NCBI GenBank assembly: GCA_012845835.1 | Contig: JABAKD010000001.1 | Coordinates: forward strand, 6,808,476-6,872,475 | Length of the DNA stretch: 64,000 nucleotides | Reading direction: 5' to 3' | From: Undaria pinnatifida | Lineage: Eukaryota; Sar; Phaeophyceae; Laminariales; Alariaceae | Shown here: positions 32,335 to 44,055 of the stretch, one piece after another | How the letters are laid out: every line of letters begins with the position of its first letter | Numbering within the stretch: the stretch's first letter is position 1 | Translations under genes and position numbers: made by a program | Notes under the pieces: generated by a model | Seen by the model: the letters and a program-made list of their open reading frames with translations, nothing else | Databases searched by the model: none | What the model was told of the DNA's origin: nothing

Positions 32335-35300
32335 AAGTCGCGGTTGCGCGATTCGGTACCCGTATAGAAAGCGGAGTGGGTGCCTGCCGGCATGTATGCC
32401 GTGAAGACCGTTGCCCGCTGCCAAGGGAGGTGTAGGGATTCGCAGGGGGCAGAAGCTCATACTTTCGCGCGTGCTCGCAGGAGCTTACGAGGTATCATCT
32501 AACCGTCTGCGCAAGACTCTGTGTCTTTGTTTTGGATTTGATGCCAGATGATTGTTTCAATGTAACCGCCATTTTTTGGTTCAGATGGGTATAACACGAT
32601 GCTTTCCATAGACGTCGCAATGTCATTCGGTGCTCTTCGAAGAAAGCGCAGTGGGGGCCTGTCGGCATGAATTCCGTGATGATCTTTGCTCGCTGGGAAG
32701 GGAGGTGTGGGGATTCGTAAGGGGCAGAAGCCCATACCCTCGCCCGTGGTCGCAGAAGGTCACCACCAGGTATAATGCTAACCTCGGTGCAAGATTCTGT
32801 ATATTTGTTTGGATTTGATGTCAGGATTTTCGTTTCAGTCACCGTCATGTTCTATTCCGTATGGGTATGATACGGTGCTGTTCATAGACGTCGGTATGTG
32901 CTTCGGTACTCGTACAGTAGCCGGAGTGGGGGCCTGCCAGCATGCATGCCGTGAAGATCGTTGCCTGCTGGAAATGGAGGTTTGGGGATTCGTATGGGGC
33001 AGAAACCCGTACCCTCGCTCGTGGGCGAAGGAGGCCACGAGTTATGATCCTAACTTCTGTGCAAGATTTTGAATGTTTGGTTCGGTTTTGATGTCAGAAT
33101 TTTCTTTCCAGTAACCGACATTTTCTGTCCCGTATGGGTATCGTACGATGCTGTTCGTAGACGTCGCGGTTGTTTGATGTGGTACTCGTATGGTAACCGG
33201 AGTGGGGTCCTGCCGCATGCGTGCCGTGAAGATCGTAGCCCGCTGGGAAGGGAGTTGTGGGGATTCGTAGGGGGCAAAAGCCCATACCGTCGCGCTGGTA
33301 GTAGGAGGTGACAAGGTTTCATTATCCCCTCTGTGCAAGATTCTGCCTCTTTGTTTTGGATTTGATGTCAGTATACCTTTTTCAGGAACCGCCATGTTCT
33401 GGTCCGCGTGGGTACATTATACGTTGCTGTTTGTAGCGTCGTTATGTTGTTTTGTTCTTGTATCGTAAGCGGAGTGGGGCCCTGCCGGCATGCATTCCGT
33501 GAAGATCGTTGTCTGCTGGGAAGGGAGGTGTGGGTATTCGTAGGGGGAAGCCCGTACCCTCGCGCGTAGTAGCAGGAGGTCACGAGGTGTCATCGTACCG
33601 TCTGAAGAAGACCTTGTAATGTATGGTTGTTTTGGATGTGTTGTCAGCAATATATTTTCAGTAATCGTTGATATATGTTCCGCATGGGCATAATACGATA
33701 CTCTCCATAGACGTCGTTGTGTGATTCGGTACTCGTATAGCAAACGGAGTGGGGTCCTGCCGGTATCCATGGCATGAAAGGCTTTGCCCACTGGGAAGGG
33801 ATGTGTGGTGATTCGTAGGGGGCAGAAGCCCTTTGCGTCGCGTGGTCGCAGGAGGTAACCACGTATCATCTTACTATCTGATCAAGATTCTCTATCTACG
33901 TTTTAGATTTGATGTGATGAGTTTGTTTTTTGTGACCGTCATTTTTGTTCCGTAGAAGTATGATACGATGCTGTTCATAGACGTCGTTGTGTGATTGGGT
34001 GCTTGTTTTGTAAGTGGACTGAGGGCCTGCCGGCATGGATGCCGTGAACATTTGTGTACGCTGGCAAGGGAGGTCCGATAGTTCGTAGGGGGCAGAAGCC
34101 CATACCCTCGCTCGTGGGCGCAGGGGTTACGAGGTACTGGTATCATTTTGCCGTCTGTGCAAGATTTTGTATCTTTGGTTTGGATTTGATGTCAGTATTT
34201 CCTTTTCAGTAACCGTCATGTTCTGGTCCGCATGGGTATGATAAGATGCTGTTCGTAGACGTCGTTGTGTGATTTGGTACTTGTAGAGTAAGCGGGGTGG
34301 GGTCCTGCCGGCATGCATGCGGTGGAGATAGTTGCCCACTGGGAAGGGAAGTGTGGGGATCCGTAGATGGCAGAAGCTTGTACCCTCGCGCGTGTTAGCA
34401 GGAGGCCACGAGGTATAGACTATTATCTTACCGTCTGAAGAAGACCTTGTATCGTTGTTGTTTCGGATTTGACATCGGCATTACATTTTCCGTAACCGTC
34501 GATGTCTGTTCTGCATGGGTATGATACGATGTTGTGCATCCACGTCGTTGTGTGATTCGTTATTCTTATAGTAAGCGGAGTGACGTCGTGCTGGCATGGA
34601 TGCCGTGAAAATCCTTTCTCTCTGGGAAGGGAGGTGTGGGGATTCGTACGGGGCAGAAGCTCATTCCCGCGCGCGTGGTCGCAGGAGGTCACCACGTGTC
34701 ATATTAATATCTGATCACGATTCTTAATCTTTTGGTTGGATTTGATGTGATGAGGTTTTGTTTAGTAACCGTCATTTTCTGTTCCGTAGAGGTATGATAC
34801 CATGCAGGTCATAGACGTCATTGTGTGATTCGAGAAAGTGGAGTGGGAGCCTGCCGCCATGCATGCCGTGAAGATCGTTGCCTGTGCTGAAAAGGAAGGT
34901 GTGAGGATTCGTAGGGGGCAGTAGCCAATACCCCCGCTCGTGGGCGCAGGAGGTCGCATGGTATCATCCTAACACCTAGGCAAGATTTTGAATGTTTGTT
35001 TTTGATTTGATGTCAGAATATTTTTTTCATTAACCGACATTTATTTTCTGTTCCGTATGGGTATCATACGATGCTTTTCATAAACCTCGTTGTGTGATTT
35101 CGTACTCGTACAGTAGCCGCAGTGGGGCCCTGCCGGCATGAATTCCGTGAAGATCGTTGCCCGCGGGGAAGGGAGGTGTGGAGATTCGTTGTGGGCGGAA
35201 GCCCATACTCTCGCGCGTGGTAGCAGGAGGTCACAAGGTTCCATCCTACCGTCTGTGCAAGATTCTGTGTCATTGTTTTGGATTTGATGCCAGTATTTCC

Positions 35301-37765
35301 TTTTCAGTAACGGTCATGTTTTGGTCCGCATGGGTATTATACGATGCTGTTCGTAGACGTCGTTGTGTGATTCGGTGCCAGGTACTTGTATAGTAAGCGG
35401 AGTGGGGTCCTGCCGACATGCATGCCGTGAAGATCGTGGCCCACTGGGAAGGGAGGTGGGGGGATTGGCAGGGGGCAGACGCCCGTACCCTCGCGCGTTG
35501 GTCACGAGGTATCATCCAACCCCCTCTGCAAATTTTTGTGTTTTTGAATTGGATTTGATGTGAGTACTTTCGGTTTTTAACCGTCATTTTCTGTGCCATA
35601 AGGGTGTAATACGATCGATGGTGTCCATAGAAGTCGCGGTTGTGCGATTCGGCTCCCGCGGCCGTATAGTGAGCGGAGTGGGGACCTGCCGGCATGCATG
35701 CCGTGAAGATCGTTGCCCGAGGGATGTGAGGGGATTCGCAATGGGCAGAACCACATACTCTCGCGCGTTGACGCAGGAGGTCACGAGGTATCATCTTTCC
35801 GTCTGCGCAGGACTTTGCCTATCTTTGGTTTGAATTTGGTGTCACGATTTTCATTTCAGTAATGTTGTTTCTCTGTTCTGTAAGGGTGTCATAGATCATG
35901 TTCATAGACTCTGACCTCGTTGTATGATGCGGTGCTCCTTTAGGAAGCGGAGTGGGGGCCTGATGGTATGCATTAGTTGAAGATCTTTGCTCGTTGGGAA
36001 GGGAGGTGTGGAGACTCGTTCGGCACAGAATGCCATACTCTCGCTCGTAATCACAGGAGGTTACGAGATATTGCCGTCTGTGCAAGACTTTGTATCTTTG
36101 TTTGGGATTTGATATCATTGTTTTCTTTTCCAAAACCGTTATTTTCTGTTCCGTATGGGCAGGATACGATGCTGTTCATAGACGGCATTGTGTGATTCGG
36201 TACTCGTGTAGTAAGCGGAGTGGGGGCCTGCCGGTATGCATGAGGTGAAGATCTCAGAGGTGTGGAGATTCGTAGGGGGCGGAAGCCCATACTCTCGCGC
36301 GTGTTCGCAGGAGGTCACGAGTTTTCATCCAACCGTCTGTGCAAGCTTTTATATGTTTGTTTTTGACTTGATGTCAGGAGTATCGTTTCGGTAGCAGTCA
36401 TTTATTTCCAGTTCCGTATGATACGATGATGCTCACATACATCGTTGTGTCATTCGTTATATTAAGCGGAGTGGGGGCCTGCCGGAATCCATGCCGTGAA
36501 GAGCATTGCCCGCTGGGAAAGGAGGTGTTGATATTCGAAGAGAGGCGAGGCCTATACTCTCGCGCGTGGTCGAAGGAGGTTACCAGGTGTTATCTTGCCG
36601 TCTGACCAAAACTTTGTATTTCTGTTTTGGAGTTGATGTGAGGATTTTCTTTTCAGTATCCGTTATTTTCTGTTCCGTATGAGTATGATACGGTGCTGTT
36701 CATGGTGATTCGGTAGTCGTATAGTAAGCGGAGTGGGGGCCTGCTGGCAAGCATGCCGTAAAGAACGTTTCCCGCTGGGAAGCGAGGTGCGGGGATTCGT
36801 AGGGGGCAGAAGCCCATATCCTCGCGCGTAGTCGGAGGACGTAACGATATATCATCCTACCGCCGGTGCTAGACTTTATAAAATATGACAAGCGTCAGCT
36901 GTGAGCAAATATTTTGAAGCTTTGTTTTCGGATTTGATGTCAGCATTCGTTTTTCAGTAACCGTCATATTCTGTTCCGTAAGGTTATGATACGATGCGGT
37001 TCACAGTGATTTGGTACTCGTATTGTAAGTGGGGTGGGGGCCTGCTGGCATGCATGCCGTGAAGATCGTTTCTCGCTAGGAAGGGAGGTGTTGGGCTTCG
37101 CGCGTGGTCGCAGGAGGTTACGAGGTATCATCCTACCCTCTGTGCAAAATGTTGAATCCTAGTTATTTTTATTGTCATGATTTTCGTTTGAGCAACCGCC
37201 ACTTTCTGTTCCTTATGGGTATGACACGATGTTGTTCAGAGTGATTCGGTACTCGTGTTGTAAGCAAGGTGGGGGCCTGCCGGCGTTCATTCCGTGAAGA
37301 TCGTTGCCCGCTGGGAAGGGAGGTGTGGGGATTCGTAGGCATCAGAAGTCCGTACCCTCGCCCGTGGTCCCAAAAGGTTACGAAGTACCATCCTACGGTC
37401 TGTGCAAGATTTTGTGTGTTTGGTTTGGATTTGATGTCAGGATTTTCTTTTCATGAACCGTCATATTCTGTTCCGTATAGGTGTGATACGATGCTGTTTA
37501 TAGTGAGTCGGTACTCATAAAGGATGCGGAGTGGGGCCCACTGACATGCATGCCGTGAAGATATTTGCCCGCGGGGAAGGTAGGTTTGGGGATTCGTAGG
37601 GGGCAGAAGCCCATACTCTCGCGCGTGGTCGCGGGAGGCCACGAGGTCTCATCCTACCGTCAGTGGAAGATTTTGTATCTTTGTTTTGCATTTGATGTCC
37701 GGGTATGCTTTTGAGTAGCCGCCATTTTCTTTTCCGTAAGAGTATTATGCGATGCCTTTCGCGAG
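32335..37765 (+). repeat. Satellite array, units 4-23
   Basis: Twenty head-to-tail units. Anchor positions are 32382, 32657, 32932, 33208, 33480, 33755, 34025, 34303, 34586, 34849, 35128, 35408, 35684, 35958, 36226, 36477, 36739, 37040, 37275 and about 37537. Spacing is mostly 262-283, with outliers 251, 301 and 235 towards the right end. The GC-rich box is the best-kept part of each unit. Small open frames on both strands repeat from unit to unit, but the frame is not kept across units. The array ends near 37765 in unrelated sequence. Confidence 0.95.
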
Positions 37766-38454
37766 ATTTGCCGCCCCGCTTTGTTTTAACCTTTCTTTCA
37801 GGTTTTTGGGACTCCCTGGCTAGCAGCACGTACAGGTGCGATATTTCCAGTTTATGACATCTACTGCACGAGAGGCTAGTATACTACGCCAGTCTTCGTA
37901 CTGCTGTTAGTCGCCGATGATTGCTGATTTCGTTGGTTGAAAAGCCTCCGATGTAGACGCGACACCTACAACGTGCATCTTCTCTGTGTGATGTCTTTGG
38001 TAGTCGTACGAGTAGCAGTGTGTTGGCGACGTGTTGTGGAAGTCAGTGGCTAGATGAATTTGATTATGAGATGCTCTGTGAGCCAGTACGGCAACCCGTG
38101 GAGCACATATGCCCGTAGGATGGGCATTGTGCCGTATATACGCCTGGTGGTAAATGCTCCTACCCGGCATTGAAATTGCAGGGAGGAGGCGGGTCATATT
38201 GTCTTCGGACTACAGTCACGTGCACGGCAAAATAACTCCATCCGGGCCCCCAGCATGCGAGGCTGCTGCGTGTTGCCGAAGCTGAAACCCTCCAAAAGCA
38301 GGTTCGATCCTTATCATCTCTCAAATACCAAAGAAGGGATCCATAAGAACGATGGAATACATATCGCTTGAGTGGTCGATCCACATTATTAATCGTGGAC
38401 CTCAAATAAGTCGGCGATGGGCGAGACCCCTATCACCGCCTTGTTGTGGATGCG
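37766..38454. other. No recognised feature
   Basis: Unique-looking sequence to the right of the satellite. A GGTTCGATCC box at 38300-38309 resembles a B box but lacks a matching A-box/D-arm at tRNA distance. No exon could be supported. Confidence 0.4.
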
Positions 38455-38540
38455 TGCTACGGTAGGTAGGGATAACACGTTTTGGCTGTACAGCATTTTC
38501 TGAGCGGAGGGGCTCCTTAGCCCCAAATCGTGTGAGTTCC
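38455..38540 (-). repeat. MITE-A fragment
   Basis: GCGTGCTACGGTAGG end plus ATTTTCTGAGCGGAGGGGCTCCTTAGCCCCAAA, the minus-strand tail of family A. Confidence 0.6.
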
Positions 38541-38604
38541 GTTATTGGTTTTAGCAAGCACCAAGGCTATACTGGACGGGGATCACTTTTTGGGGCGTAG
38601 TTTT

Positions 38605-38805
38605 GCTGTTTATAATGGCTAGGCGTCACTGGGGCGAGTTACCCCTCTGTTCCTTTGCTTTCTTTTTTTTCCTCTGGCGCTTTAATTAAAAGCGGGTACG
38701 ACACACGGCCATGGCAAATGGTTTGCTACGCTGCGCCAAAGAAATAGCCTAAAAAAAGTTTTTCTTTTCAGTAGGTACGGAGTCACTTGGGCGAGCGATG
38801 AACAC
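38605..38805 (+). mobile_element. MITE family C, copy 3
   Basis: Family marks in order: GCGTCACTGGGGCGAGTTAC, CTGTTCCTTTGC, CTACGCTGCGCCAAAGAAA and GGTACGGAGTCACTTGGGCG. 38806-39560 holds no supported gene. Confidence 0.75.
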
Positions 38806-39560
38806 CTTACACCCGGTAGTAGCCTTTTAGTTCAATTTCTTATATATTTCAATACAGTAGTACCTATTGATAGGCAAGGCCATCGTCCGCCGGGGTGAAG
38901 GTCCATTTTTCTCAAGAACAGAATTTATTTGGCTGTGGTGCATGTACCAGGAGGTAGAGAGCTCTTCACGTGAGGAGTCCCATCATGGCATTGTGGCGCA
39001 TCTTTACCGTACCAGGGCCCGCCTTATTCGCTACCAGGGCGGACACTGCACTTCAGCATCGGGTTGAAAAAAAAATGGTACAGGTTGAGGGTGTGTGTGC
39101 AGATGTGGAGGCCTCACAAATCTCCCCTCAATAAGGCAATTCATATTGCCAGGTTTCCGTTCGGGATGGGGTAGACTTGGTGTCCCGGGGGCGTCGTGCG
39201 TCAAAAAGGGGAACAGAGACGTTCCAAGAGTATGTGTAGGTGTAAGCTGCAGTAGTGCTTTCGAAGCTGCTGAATGCTCCGTGTACGTCGTATGAGGTCC
39301 GACGATGCGTTTGTTTGTGCGATTGCCCGGGACGTGCTAATGTTGTCGTGGTTTTTGCAAAACACAACAAACACACACGAGCGAACTGCGCTGAAAGCTC
39401 TCGTAGCCTCGGCAAACGGAGGGACTGCATTTTATTGCAGTACCTGGCAATGAAGCGTTGACAAGAGACTCTTTGACTTCCAGCCCAGCCGTAGCGCAGG
39501 GGCAGTACCGCCATTTCCAATGCCACCGAAGTTGACCCCCCCGCACGAGCAGCTCTGACA

Positions 39561-39645
39561 CCTGGCCGGTGGGAACCCGACGTGCATTTTCCCGGCGGAG
39601 TAGCTGGCGGGTGGGAACCCGACGTGCATCTTCCCGGCCGAGTAG
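39561..39645 (+). repeat. 42-bp tandem duplication
   Basis: GTGGGAACCCGACGTGCAT occurs at 39569 and 39611, exactly 42 bp apart, each followed by TTCCCGGCSGAGTAG. Period divisible by three; the minus strand reads a 14-residue repeat (REDARRVPTRQLL-type). No gene context. 39646-41084 has no feature I can support. Confidence 0.9.
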
Positions 39646-41084
39646 AGATACCACGATATACTGTCCTACGGACTACTGTTAGGCAGGAATTGACTACCCC
39701 CCCCCCCCCATGCGGCTTATGATCCTACCAATTACGGCCTTGAAAGATGCCCCTATGGCACCCCCCTACCGTCTCCAACAGGATGCCTGGGTCAAAGCTT
39801 AAATGAGAACGGCAAAGCAACAACTTTACACACACCCCTCCCCACCCACCATGCTGTGTATCTCCATTCGCGTCATTCACCAGCAGCTCAATAACTTTAA
39901 TCTGATGCTTGCATGGACCTATGGTTTCCCGGGGGGGGCATTGGCCGCACGAGCGGTAAACTGATTATCACGGGGCTTATGCTCGACCAACGGTACCTTA
40001 TCTGCGGTTGGAGGGGTCGCTTTGTAGGAGCTCCATTTCCCGCGACTCAGAGCCACCGGCGCGATTGAATACATAGGTGTCTGAGTTATCCCACGGCATG
40101 GCAGGGGGTGCACTGTACGGCAAAAAGGGGTTTTGAGCTTCTGTGACCGGTTGACCTCCTCGGGTGTGAAAGTGTCGGTTAGCACGATTTTATCTTGTCT
40201 ATACTATTGCAAAAGCTAATGGAGAAAAGGTTCGGGGGCTGCGTGAACAAGTGCTTTCGAAACCGTGAGCCTTTTGGGTGATGGCGATGGTCAGATTACT
40301 AGGTCCCTCGTGTTAGGAGCGAAGAAAATTTCGCTGCACCGCTACACCGCGGGATAGCTCGGCTGCTCTTTCTGATTTCGGTCTTGAAGCGCGTCAGTTG
40401 TTCGGTGTCGTCGCGGTATGTACCGCCGCCATCTGAGTGAGAGAGGTGCCGACCGACTCTCGCGCATGTTAAAAAATTCGATAATGAAAGTCTGGGGTGA
40501 CAGTGCCATAGTTGGGGTACAAAAACTACAACAACACCAAAACGTTGGCCTCTAGACTAACGGGTTACGGATGGGTATATATATCTGTCAAGCTGTTAAA
40601 ATACGAAATTCGTTATTTCGAAGAATAGCGGCTTGTGTTTAGGCGTGGGCGCATGCTAAGAGCGTTAATGGGGGGGACACGTGGGCATATGCCAGGAGGG
40701 TAACAATCCGCAACACAAGGCAAAAACATTTTCCGCCCGACACCACAACCGAAGTCCAATATTTCCATATTGAGGAGGCGTGCCGCAAATAGGGTAGCCC
40801 TTTTGGCGAAAATAAAGGTCCAGCTGTCTGAGGAGCTACCCAACATGGCTCGAAACCTTGTGTTTATATTTTGCAGTACCTACGACCCATGTCGGGTTGT
40901 CCATTGCGGTAGGCGTTCTTTTCCAAAAAATAAAAACATTTGTGGACTTCGTGAATATATAACTCAAGTACAAAACGGAAACCCCTCGGGGACGAAAATA
41001 ACTCTAGCCCCACCGTGGCATGCTCCTATTCTCCTGAAGCTACAGGCACTTCACTCTTCAACTACGGCGGGGTTTTGTTGTCTT

Positions 41085-41315
41085 GACCCAGCCTACGGTA
41101 GAGGACCACGGTTGGGATTTGCTTTAGAGTTGCTCGGCGTCACTCGAACGAGTGACCCCCCTGTTCCCTCGTGGTTGAGCGCTTTTTGTGCCGCTATAAC
41201 AGTGCGACAGAGATCCGAATTGTTTGTGTGCAAGCTGACGCTGCGCCAAACAACCCCCAAAGCATTTTTTCCTATGAGATGTACAGGGTCACGCGTACGA
41301 CTGACGAAAACCCGG
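41085..41315 (+). mobile_element. MITE family C, copy 4
   Basis: The left end GACCCAGCCTACGGTAGAGG is the clearest terminus of the family. It is followed by GCGTCACTCGAACGAGTGAC, CTGACGCTGCGCCAAACAA and GTACAGGGTCACGCGTACG. The plus-strand open frame 40770-41345 runs through it and is not a gene. Confidence 0.75.
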
Positions 41316-41872
41316 TGGTGGCCAACATGGGGGCACCTCCCGTAACGCAGCCTTCGTCGCCCACAAAGAGTTTGTCCACGGCTCGGCAACGTTTAGCAGG
41401 CGGTCCCTCCCCGCCCCTTTTTGCGGGCGGGCATTGTTTAGTCATACAGCAGTAGCGGCGGCTCACAGAGTGCCGGTTTTGTGCCAGGCCGAAATATCGG
41501 AACTACAGTGGCAACCGGCACTGATCTACATGCTACCACGACTGGTCGTTCCCACCTGCGACGTGCGCTTTCGTACGGCACAACAGTGGGCAACCGGCAC
41601 TATGCAGCCGGCGCTATAGAGAGACCACTAGTGTGGTGATGAACGCGCTCTCACTACACACTGGCGCTATACGAGCAAGCGGCACGACTCAAGCCGGCCC
41701 CGCAGAAGGAACGCTATTGTGCATGCTACACGCCCTTCCTACATGTAGGCGATGCGTAAGACCAAACCTGCCGTTCATTCGCGTAGCTCTATAGCCTTTG
41801 GCGAGTAAAGAGAATTAGTTAAAACGAAATGACAGTTACGAGTAGGAAGACGAACTCGCTCGTTTTTTTTTT

Positions 41873-42152
41873 TACGCGCGCGCTACGATAGAGGTGCACC
41901 ACGTTTTTTTTTCTGAGGTGTATTCCTCAATTTGGGAGTTTAACACTCCTCCAAAAACCTGATTTGGAGGAGAATAAAACTGCTATCACAGGATGACAAG
42001 TCCCACCCATGGCGTATATAGGTACACAACGAAAATCATGCCAAACAAAAAGGGGCGATTTGCGACGATTTTGGGGTCAAGGAGCTCCCGTCATTCAGAA
42101 ACCGAATAGCCGAAAAGTGGTATGCCTCGATATCGTAGTACGCGTCTTTCGT
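41873..42152 (+). mobile_element. MITE family A, copy 4
   Basis: Ends GCGCGCTACGATAGAGGTGC and CGATATCGTAGTACGCGTC. All internal blocks are kept, and there is a small TATATA insertion. Confidence 0.85.
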
Positions 42153-42169
42153 TCAATAGCCCAAACGTG

Positions 42170-42452
42170 ATACGATAGTTGAGGTGGACCCGCTTTCAGT
42201 GTGAGGGGCCTCCCTTGAGGACCTCACGATACCTCATCCTATACAGTACCTCATACTATACCCTCATCCAATAAGCTATTTCGAGTAAAGACTGAAACTG
42301 CTTGTGCGATGAGCCTAGGCATGCAAAACACAGCATATTCCAAAACAAGAAGAACATTCACACCATTTATTTTGCGTTAAGGAGCCCCGTCGTTCGGAAA
42401 AATAAAACCGCCAAAACGTGATACCACCTCTATCGAAAAGAGCGTTTTGTTT
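42170..42452 (+). mobile_element. MITE family A, copy 5 (diverged)
   Basis: Adjacent to copy 4 in the same direction. TACGATAGTTGAGGTGGACC starts it, and GGAGCCCCGTCGTTCGG and ACCACCTCTATCGAAAAGAG close it. The internal part contains a tandem CCTCAT(A)CTATAC motif. Confidence 0.65.
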
Positions 42453-42496
42453 GGGCCTTAAATACGTTAAATGCCAGGGTTATCACGGTTAACAGG

Positions 42497-42540
42497 TCGG
42501 GTCGGGTCTGGTCTGGTCGGGTCGGGTCGGGTCTAGACCC
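42497..42540 (+). repeat. GGGTC pentanucleotide repeat
   Basis: About nine GGGTC/TGGTC units. The inverse motif (CGACCC, CCGAGCCGACC) appears at 42640-42700, so the two could pair. Confidence 0.85.
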
Positions 42541-42744
42541 CCCCGTCTATGATAATTATAACCATATCCCCCCCCCCCCCGACCCTAGACATCCAACACC
42601 GATTTTACCCGACCCTTTTTTTCAACAGCCAAACAAAGACTCCACCCGAGCCGAGCCGACCCTCGGAAGCGTGAGGTTTTGAAAAAAAACGCGACCCGAC
42701 CCGCGGGTCGTGTCATGGCCCTTGACAGCCTCCGGGTAAAGCTT

Positions 42745-43020
42745 CTACCATTCTATCCCGAGGACTTCATTGGTCTGGTGTCGGAATAGCGACAAGGCGA
42801 AGTCGTACAACATCATATCGGCCGCTAGGGCCATGTTGATTTCGGGGCTGAGATAAGCCCACTCCAACAGCTCAGCCCTTCCCTCCAGTTGAACACCGGC
42901 GTTAAGGTTTTCTGTAGTTCCCCAGTCTCGAACCGAGCTCTTGACGGTGGCGTTGAACAGCTGCATGGAAATATCCCATTCTTCGAAGATGCCCACAGCG
43001 TTGTAGCTCGACAGCATCTC
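42745..43020 (-). CDS. Sulfotransferase-like protein, 3' terminal exon
   Basis: This minus-strand exon encodes 91 residues and a TAG stop. It is preceded by an AG acceptor (43021-43022) that starts codon phase 0. The run NAVGIFEEWDISMQLFNATV, and later ALAADMMLYDFALSLFRHQT, follow the pattern of the C-terminal half of carbohydrate-type P-loop sulfotransferases: a 'VGxxExxxxSxxLF' helix and a 'DxxLYxFAxxLFxxQ' helix near the end. These enzymes transfer sulfate from PAPS, and brown algae use them for sulfated polysaccharides (established for the group; membership here is inferred). The PAPS-binding part is not in this exon. The exon at 49736-49939 ends in phase 0 on the same strand and could be joined to it. 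Confidence 0.6.
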   Translation of the reverse strand, partial: EMLSSYNAVGIFEEWDISMQLFNATVKSSVRDWGTTENLNAGVQLEGRAELLEWAYLSPEINMALAADMMLYDFALSLFRHQTNEVLGIEW

Positions 43021-43224
43021 CTGCGCGGGCAAATTTTCGACGATTTTTGGAAGGTTTTTTCCGGGCGAGCTTATAGAAAAGAAGAACTTTTGGAGATTTT
43101 TCTAAAACGAGCAGAATATTATTTAAATGGAAGAACCTATGGGGCTTCCGGACGCAAACTCACGAAAAATCGTTTGATGACGGCAGGAAAGAACCGTGGT
43201 TTAGGATGTATGTATATGTGCATC

Positions 43225-43345
43225 CCGAACAGAGCTTGTAATCGTAACGTTGAACAGCCCCCTTGACAATATCCCATTTTTCAAACACGCCTCATAAAAA
43301 CGCGAACATGTGGAAAGCGAACAATATCGCATACCTGGTGGAAAT
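43225..43345 (-). pseudogene. Decayed copy of the sulfotransferase-like exon
   Basis: On the minus strand VFEKWDIVKG, then after a one-base frameshift in a GGGGG run LFNVTITSSVRD, aligns with IFEEWDISMQ-LFNATVKSSVRD of the exon at 42745-43020. The frameshift and the loss of the downstream half show that this is a dead tandem exon copy. It lies 200 bp upstream in gene orientation. 43346-43728 holds no further clear exon. Confidence 0.7.
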
Positions 43346-43728
43346 GGGGAGCTTGCTGACCAAAACATCCGGTATCCCGAGGATAGCCGCAATGTGTCTA
43401 GAATACCAGTCGTGTTTTCCCACATGTTTTTGTTAGAGATACCTACGACGAGTCCATGCGGATTTACATTTAAAAGATATTCTATCAAGGTCAGCTGTGG
43501 TTGTGGTGAGTTCTACAAATATCTAGGGTCGATACACCGTCTTCGCAAACTGCGCAATACACCGGTCGCTCATTTTCTGCAAGTTGTCATGAGTCAAAAC
43601 CTGACACAAAATACAAGCAGCGCATTAATGTAATCTACCACCCATGACCACGTAGTGTTAGATTGGTAACACAACGTTTATTTAATTCGTCGGGTTACAA
43701 TTTTTCACACCCCGCGGAAAGATCACGA

Positions 43729-43800
43729 TGTAGATCATGTACATACAGTAGATAATCTAGATCACATAGATAATCTAGATGCTATAGATCATATACACAG
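43729..43800. repeat. TAGATCA/TAGATAATC minisatellite
   Basis: Degenerate units GATCATGTA, GATAATCTA and GATCACATA in tandem, AT-rich. Confidence 0.8.
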
Positions 43801-43835
43801 TATAATACTATCCTGTATCCGGCGTTACGATATAT

Positions 43836-44010
43836 ATGACCCTGATAGCTACACTGTAGTTGTGAGGGGAGTCGCCGACCTATATCCTTAATGAGGACAC
43901 ACAACTCGTAATGCGCGCGATCGGAGTATCACACACAGCTTGCAAAGATGAGTTTCGACGAAATCTTCGATCTCACAGCTGGAGTGTATTTTAATTTTAT
44001 TAATATATGT
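43836..44010 (-). repeat. Rep-E copy, left arm of an inverted pair
   Basis: Reverse complement of the family from CAGGGTC-side sequence to the AAAATACACTCC edge. With 44175-44420 it forms an inverted pair with a 165-bp spacer. Confidence 0.9.
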
Positions 44011-44055
44011 TGTATGCAGGATTTGCTTATATGCATTGCCGATCCAACTCCGGAT

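Noticed and set aside
29620-37765. CRISPR array or repeat-protein gene
   Set aside because: Units are 275 bp, degenerate and spacer-less, and frames shift from unit to unit.
38226-38320. tRNA gene (GGTTCGATCC box)
   Set aside because: No T-stem pairing, no A box at the right distance and no acceptor stem.
40770-41345. 191-residue plus frame
   Set aside because: It runs through a family-C MITE and unrelated flank.
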